Assembly: GCA_963766005.1 (NCBI GenBank)
Contig: CAVXYG010000008.1
Coordinates: 434,001 to 498,000, forward strand
DNA: 64,000 nucleotides
Reading direction: 5' to 3'
DNA from: CAVXYG01 sp963766005
GTDB taxonomy: Bacteria > Actinomycetota > Actinomycetes > S36-B12 > GCA-2699445
The notes beneath the pieces were generated by a model. That model searched no databases, had not been told where the DNA came from, and worked only from the letters and a program-made list of their open reading frames with translations. The stretch's first letter is position 1. Every line of letters starts with the position of its first letter. The translations under genes and the position numbers were made by a program. Shown piece after piece: positions 60,594 through 64,000 of the stretch.

Positions 60594-61520
60594 GTGGGCG
60601 ACACACGTGGCGCGGCGGCGACGCAGCGCATCATCAACGTGCTGCAGATCCTCACCGAGCACCCCGGCCGAGGAGTCGAGGCGAGCGATCTCATCGAGCA
60701 GTCGGGCGGCTTCGCCGGGACCCCCGAGAGCCAGCGCGACGCGCTCAGCCGAGACCTGCGCAACCTGCGCCGGGTGGGGTTCGACATCGTGAACCTTGCC
60801 GGCGACGGAGCCGATGCGCGCTACCTTCTGCGCCCCGGCGACGACCGCGTCCGTGTGGCCTTCACGCGGCAGCAGCTCTTCGAGCTGCAGCGCGCCGCGG
60901 TGCTGGTCGGTGTGGACCGCCTGCGGGCCGCCGACGCCGATCCGTCCGCAGCCGAGCTCGGCGACGTGCCGCAGATCGAGCCCGTGCGGGTGCCCGAGGT
61001 GTTGGGGGAGGTCCAACGGGCGGTGGCCACGCGGGCAGTGGTGAAGTTCGACTACTCGGGCAAGCGCCGGACCGTTCACCCCTACGGCCTGCAGATGGCC
61101 ACGCGCGGCTGGGTCCTCGACGGCTGGGAGGAGGGGTCCGGCCAGTCAAAGCTCTTCAGCCTGCAGAAGATGGCCTCGGTCGCGATCGGTAGGCCGGAGA
61201 CGGCGTCGCCGCCGGAGCGGTCGGCCCGCCCGACGCTGGATCCGCTGCGGTTCGCGGTGGACGACCCGGTCGAGGCGGTGCTGCGGGTCGGCACCCGCTT
61301 TCGGGCTCAAGTCGACGGCATGCTGCACCATCCGCTCCTGGTCGAACCGGGTGGCGACGTGGCCGGCGAGCCCACCGAACTGCTGCACTACACGGTCACC
61401 AACCACATGAACTTCGTCGTGCGCGTCCTGCGGCTCGACGAGCGTGTCGAACTGCTGGGCGGCGACACTATCCGTGCGGTGTTGCGGTCGGTCCTCAGGG
61501 CGCTCGCGGAGGTGCAGTGA
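60594..61520 (+). CDS. pafB: WYL domain transcriptional regulator PafB
   Basis: PafB and PafC form the WYL-type activator of the LexA-independent DNA-damage response in actinobacteria. The 308-residue protein has an N-terminal winged HTH (AATQRIINVLQILTEHPGRG, then RDALSRDLRNLRRVGFDIVN). A WYL domain follows (VVKFDYSGKRRTVHPYGLQM, then GWVLDGWEEGSGQSKLFSLQ) and a C-terminal WCX-like domain. GTG 60594 has a consensus ribosome site. The stop overlaps the ATG of pafC (TGATG). The usual neighbours (proteasome genes upstream, tatA/tatC downstream) are not seen. Confidence 0.87.
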   Translation: MGDTRGAAATQRIINVLQILTEHPGRGVEASDLIEQSGGFAGTPESQRDALSRDLRNLRRVGFDIVNLAGDGADARYLLRPGDDRVRVAFTRQQLFELQRAAVLVGVDRLRAADADPSAAELGDVPQIEPVRVPEVLGEVQRAVATRAVVKFDYSGKRRTVHPYGLQMATRGWVLDGWEEGSGQSKLFSLQKMASVAIGRPETASPPERSARPTLDPLRFAVDDPVEAVLRVGTRFRAQVDGMLHHPLLVEPGGDVAGEPTELLHYTVTNHMNFVVRVLRLDERVELLGGDTIRAVLRSVLRALAEVQ

Positions 61521-62502
61521 TGGCGATCCCCGGCTACGTGAGCAGATACACCAGGATCCTCGCCGCGCTGGACGTCTTGTCCTACTACCCCGACGGCCTG
61601 CCGTTGGCGCAGTTGGCCCGTGGAGCTCGACATCCCCATCGCGGAGTTGCGGCTGGAGATTCTGGCGTACTACACCGCTGAGCCGGCGGTGACCAGCGGA
61701 TACCGGCTGCCGGGGATCGCCTGGATCTCGCCCAGCGGGGAGGAGGACGATCCGCAGACAGCGGAGATGGTGGTGCTCAGCGACCCCGAGGCGCTGGCCG
61801 ACATGGGCGTGGTGCGCCTGTCCACCCGCGAGATGGCCGCCGTCTGGCGAGCCGGTCGGATCCTCGCCGAATACGAGCCCGACAACCAGACCCTGGCTGC
61901 AGCACTGGAGGTGCTGGCCCGGGACTGGCTGGCCGACCCGTCCGGCGCCGATGCCGACCCGGGCTCCCGAGCACGTCGCAGCGATCCGCGAGGCCATCGG
62001 GCTGCGGCGCCGTATCAGGATCGAGTACGCGCGGGAGTGGCGCCCCGGCGTCTCGGTGCGCGACGTGGACCCCTATCGCCTGGTGTGCACCAACCGCGGC
62101 TGGGAGCTCGACGCCGGTCCGCTGGACGCCACCGGGGCGCCGAGAACATTCCTGTTGGCCAACATGTCGTCGCTTGAGGTCCTGCCGCAGGGTTTCGTTG
62201 CCCCCGACCGGATGGCGGAGATCCTGGCGGCGAACCGGGCGCAGCTGGGGGTCGAGGTCTCCCTGCCGCAGCGCGCCTCGTGGGGCGGCGACACCGTGGC
62301 GGATTCGGTGACCGTGGTCCGGTCCGATACCGAGACCACGACCCTGCTGCTGGAGCTGTCGCCTCCCTATGCTCGGCGGCTCGCCCTGGTTCTCGCGCCC
62401 GCCGCGGGGGAGGGCATGCTCATGACCCACCGCGAACTGGCGCCGGAGATCCGCTCCGTTGCGCAACGATTACTGGCCCATCACGGATTCCCCCTACGAT
62501 GA
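61520..62502 (+). pseudogene. pafC: WYL domain regulator PafC, interrupted by two frameshifts
   Basis: The start MAIPGYVSRYTRILAALDVL is followed by YYPDGLPLAQLAR in frame 1. An extra base near 61615-61622 moves homology to a second frame (ELDIPIAELRLEILAYYTAE through LAAALEVLARDWLADP). A further shift near 61950-61970 leads to APEHVAAIREAIGLRRRIRI (WYL domain) and on to LLAHHGFPLR at 62502. Removing one base at each point gives about 326 residues, normal for PafC. PafB and PafC act together, so loss of PafC should disable the response. Recent mutation and sequencing error are both possible. Confidence 0.83.
62495..62500 (+). promoter_or_regulatory. -10 element TACGAT, leaderless promoter of the DAHP synthase gene
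   Basis: TACGAT, inside the last codons of pafC, is followed by six bases and GTG 62507. This settles the start against an in-frame upstream codon at 62459. Confidence 0.6.
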
Positions 62503-62506
62503 AACC

Positions 62507-63832
62507 GTGTCTACCACTGAGTTGACCTGGCCCGATCTGCCGGTGGCGCAGCAGATCCCCTGGCCCGATCCGGCCGAGGTCGAACAGGCCATCGGTCGGC
62601 TGCGCTCCCTGCCCCCGCTGGTGTTCGCTGGCGAGTGCGATGCGCTCCGAGACCGGCTCGCCGCAGTGGAACGGGGTGAGGCGTTCGTCCTCATGGCCGG
62701 CGACTGCGCCGAGACCTTCGCCTCCAACACCGCCGACTCCATCCGCGCACGGCTGAAGACCGTGCTGCAGATGTCCGTCGTGCTGACCTACGGATCCCAG
62801 ATGCCGGTCGTCAAGATCGGACGGGTCGCCGGGCAGTACTTCAAGCCGCGATCCTCCCCGGTGGAGGACCGCGGCGGCACGCAGCTGACCTCCTACTTCG
62901 GCGATGCCGTCAACGCGGTGGAATTCACCCCGGAGGCTCGTCGACCCGATGCCCAGCGCCTCGTGGAGACCTACCACGCCTCCTCCGCCGCGCTGAACCT
63001 CGTGCGCGCCTTCACCCAGGGCGGCTACGCCGACCTGCGGCACGTGCATACCTGGAACCAGGACTTCGTGCGCGAGACCAGCGCCGGTCGCCGCTACGAG
63101 CGGATGGCCAGCGAGATCGATCGGGCGCTGGGCTTCATGAATGCCTGCGGCGCCGACCCCGAGGAGTTCCACCGGGTCGAGTTCTTCGCCGGCCACGAAG
63201 CGCTCTCGCTGGACTACGAGCGGGCGTTGACGCGCATCGACTCCCGCAGCGGCATGCCCTACGACGTGTCGGCGCACTTCCTGTGGATCGGCGAGCGGAC
63301 GCGGCAACTCGACGGGGCACACGTCGACTTCGCCGCGCGCATCCACAATCCGATCGGCGTGAAGATCGGGCCGACGGCGGATCCGGACGACGTGGCCGAA
63401 CTGGTGGAGCGGCTCGATCCGGATCGGGTACCCGGACGGCTCACGCTCATTGTCCGGATGGGCGCCGGGAACGTGCGCGATCGGCTGCCGGACATCATCG
63501 CGAAGGTCACCGACACCGGGCATCCCGTGATCTGGGTGTGCGACCCGATGCACGGCAATACCAGGACAGCGGCCTCGGGCCACAAGACCCGGTCATTCTC
63601 CGACGTGGTCGACGAGGTCGCCGGATTCTTCGAGGTGCACCGGGCGCTTGGGACGCACCCCGGCGGGTTGCACGTGGAACTGACCGGCGACGACGTCACC
63701 GAGTGCGTCGGCGGGACCGAAGGCGTGCCCGAGGACGGCCTCCACGTGCGTTACGAGACCGCCTGCGACCCCCGGCTGAACCGTGCCCAGTCGCTGGAAC
63801 TGGCCTTCCAGGTCGCCGAGTCGCTGCGGTAG
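62507..63832 (+). CDS. aroG: 3-deoxy-7-phosphoheptulonate synthase, class II
   Basis: DAHP synthase condenses phosphoenolpyruvate and erythrose 4-phosphate, the first step of aromatic amino acid synthesis. The 441-residue protein is of the plant-like class II (AroAII) type: PLVFAGECDALRDRLAAVER, FVLMAGDCAETFASNTADSI (metal Cys), KIGRVAGQYFKPRSS, GRRYERMASEIDRALGFMNA, the segment SAHFLWIGERTRQLDGAHVD and the C-terminal WVCDPMHGNT and GGLHVELTGDDVTEC. Length and motifs match mycobacterial AroG. Confidence 0.96.
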   Translation: MSTTELTWPDLPVAQQIPWPDPAEVEQAIGRLRSLPPLVFAGECDALRDRLAAVERGEAFVLMAGDCAETFASNTADSIRARLKTVLQMSVVLTYGSQMPVVKIGRVAGQYFKPRSSPVEDRGGTQLTSYFGDAVNAVEFTPEARRPDAQRLVETYHASSAALNLVRAFTQGGYADLRHVHTWNQDFVRETSAGRRYERMASEIDRALGFMNACGADPEEFHRVEFFAGHEALSLDYERALTRIDSRSGMPYDVSAHFLWIGERTRQLDGAHVDFAARIHNPIGVKIGPTADPDDVAELVERLDPDRVPGRLTLIVRMGAGNVRDRLPDIIAKVTDTGHPVIWVCDPMHGNTRTAASGHKTRSFSDVVDEVAGFFEVHRALGTHPGGLHVELTGDDVTECVGGTEGVPEDGLHVRYETACDPRLNRAQSLELAFQVAESLR

Positions 63833-63846
63833 CGGCGCCCCGGACC

Positions 63847-64000
63847 ATGCCCCCCATCGCTTGCCGACTGCCGACGCGGTTCGGTCCGCTGCTCGTCATC
63901 GCCGACCCCGACGCCGTCGGCGATCGCGTCGCTCCCGTGGCCGGCGCGGTGGTCAGCAGCGGTTTCCGGGAACCCACCCGGGAGGAGTCGGCGCTCCTGC
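63847..64000 (+). CDS. Possible N-terminal fragment of a protein, runs off the window
   Basis: A frame from ATG 63847 stays open to the edge (51 codons; begins MPPIACRLPTRFGPLLVIAD). I do not recognise a family. The start is 12 bases after the DAHP synthase stop, with no strong ribosome site. Codon third positions are GC-rich as in real genes here. It could equally be a non-coding open frame. Confidence 0.35.
   Translation, partial: MPPIACRLPTRFGPLLVIADPDAVGDRVAPVAGAVVSSGFREPTREESALL

Overview
This window is GC-rich chromosomal DNA from an actinobacterium. Several linked features point that way: the run ahcY-mtrA-mtrB-lpqB-comF-hpf-secA, DUF3499 next to phosphomannomutase, a pafB/pafC pair, a class II DAHP synthase, the very large NAD-glutamate dehydrogenase, WS/DGAT, and a tmRNA whose tag ends in ALAA. 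I cannot name the species from sequence alone. No rRNA, tRNA, CRISPR array, insertion sequence, integrase or prophage is visible.

Layout. 0-6 kb: the end of a membrane protein (probably a glycosyltransferase), DUF5719, DUF3499, phosphomannomutase, a Trm112-like zinc protein, mannose-6-phosphate isomerase and a cation-efflux transporter (mannose/GDP-mannose supply). 6-17.5 kb: S-adenosylhomocysteinase, a CPBP protease, the MtrA-MtrB-LpqB envelope-stress system, ComF-like PRTase, hibernation factor, a LuxR-type regulator and SecA. 17.5-21.6 kb: a poorly characterised group (DUF6459 protein, LysM membrane protein, excisionase-like HTH protein, SAF/CpaB-like protein, MinD/CpaE-like ATPase with an arginine in place of the P-loop lysine). 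22-27 kb: WS/DGAT acyltransferase, a frameshifted patatin, P5C dehydrogenase and a DUF2505 protein. 27-33 kb: NAD-GDH, FmdB zinc ribbon and a DEDDh exonuclease. 33-38 kb: a tad pilus operon (tadA, tadB, tadC, small pilin, two TadE-like proteins, a TadG-like protein), so the Tad functions lie in two blocks. 38-43 kb: prfB, ftsE, ftsX, a secreted M23 peptidase and smpB. 43-47 kb: a sphingosine-phosphate-lyase-like PLP enzyme and an FGGY kinase, placed between smpB and ssrA. 47-54 kb: SRPBCC protein, a KhtT/KhtU-like potassium-proton antiporter pair and sbcD-sbcC. 53.7-59.4 kb: a decayed region with gene remnants and a minisatellite around intact phosphofructokinase, YciO/Sua5-type protein and ABC-F genes. 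59.4-64 kb: histidine phosphatase, a 41-codon lysine-rich gene behind a perfect 28-bp palindrome, pafB, a broken pafC, DAHP synthase and a truncated frame at the edge.

Two regulatory themes stand out. First, about sixteen genes have a -10-like hexamer (A at position 2, T at position 6) ending exactly 6 or 7 bases before a GTG or ATG, which suggests leaderless transcription and often settles the start codon. Second, GTNAC-type direct repeats with an 11-bp period lie upstream of ftsE and of the M23 peptidase. These resemble MtrA sites, and mtrA itself is in the window, so MtrAB may control this division/cell-wall-hydrolysis module.

The most unusual signals are the palindrome-controlled 41-residue protein, three exact 10-bp direct repeats upstream of the LysM gene, the lyase/kinase pair between smpB and ssrA, and the cluster of frameshifted or decayed genes (patatin, sbcC, pafC and remnants resembling PdxH, LhgO and a serine hydrolase). 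Some frameshifts may be sequencing errors; the multiply disrupted, truncated ones are more likely real pseudogenes.
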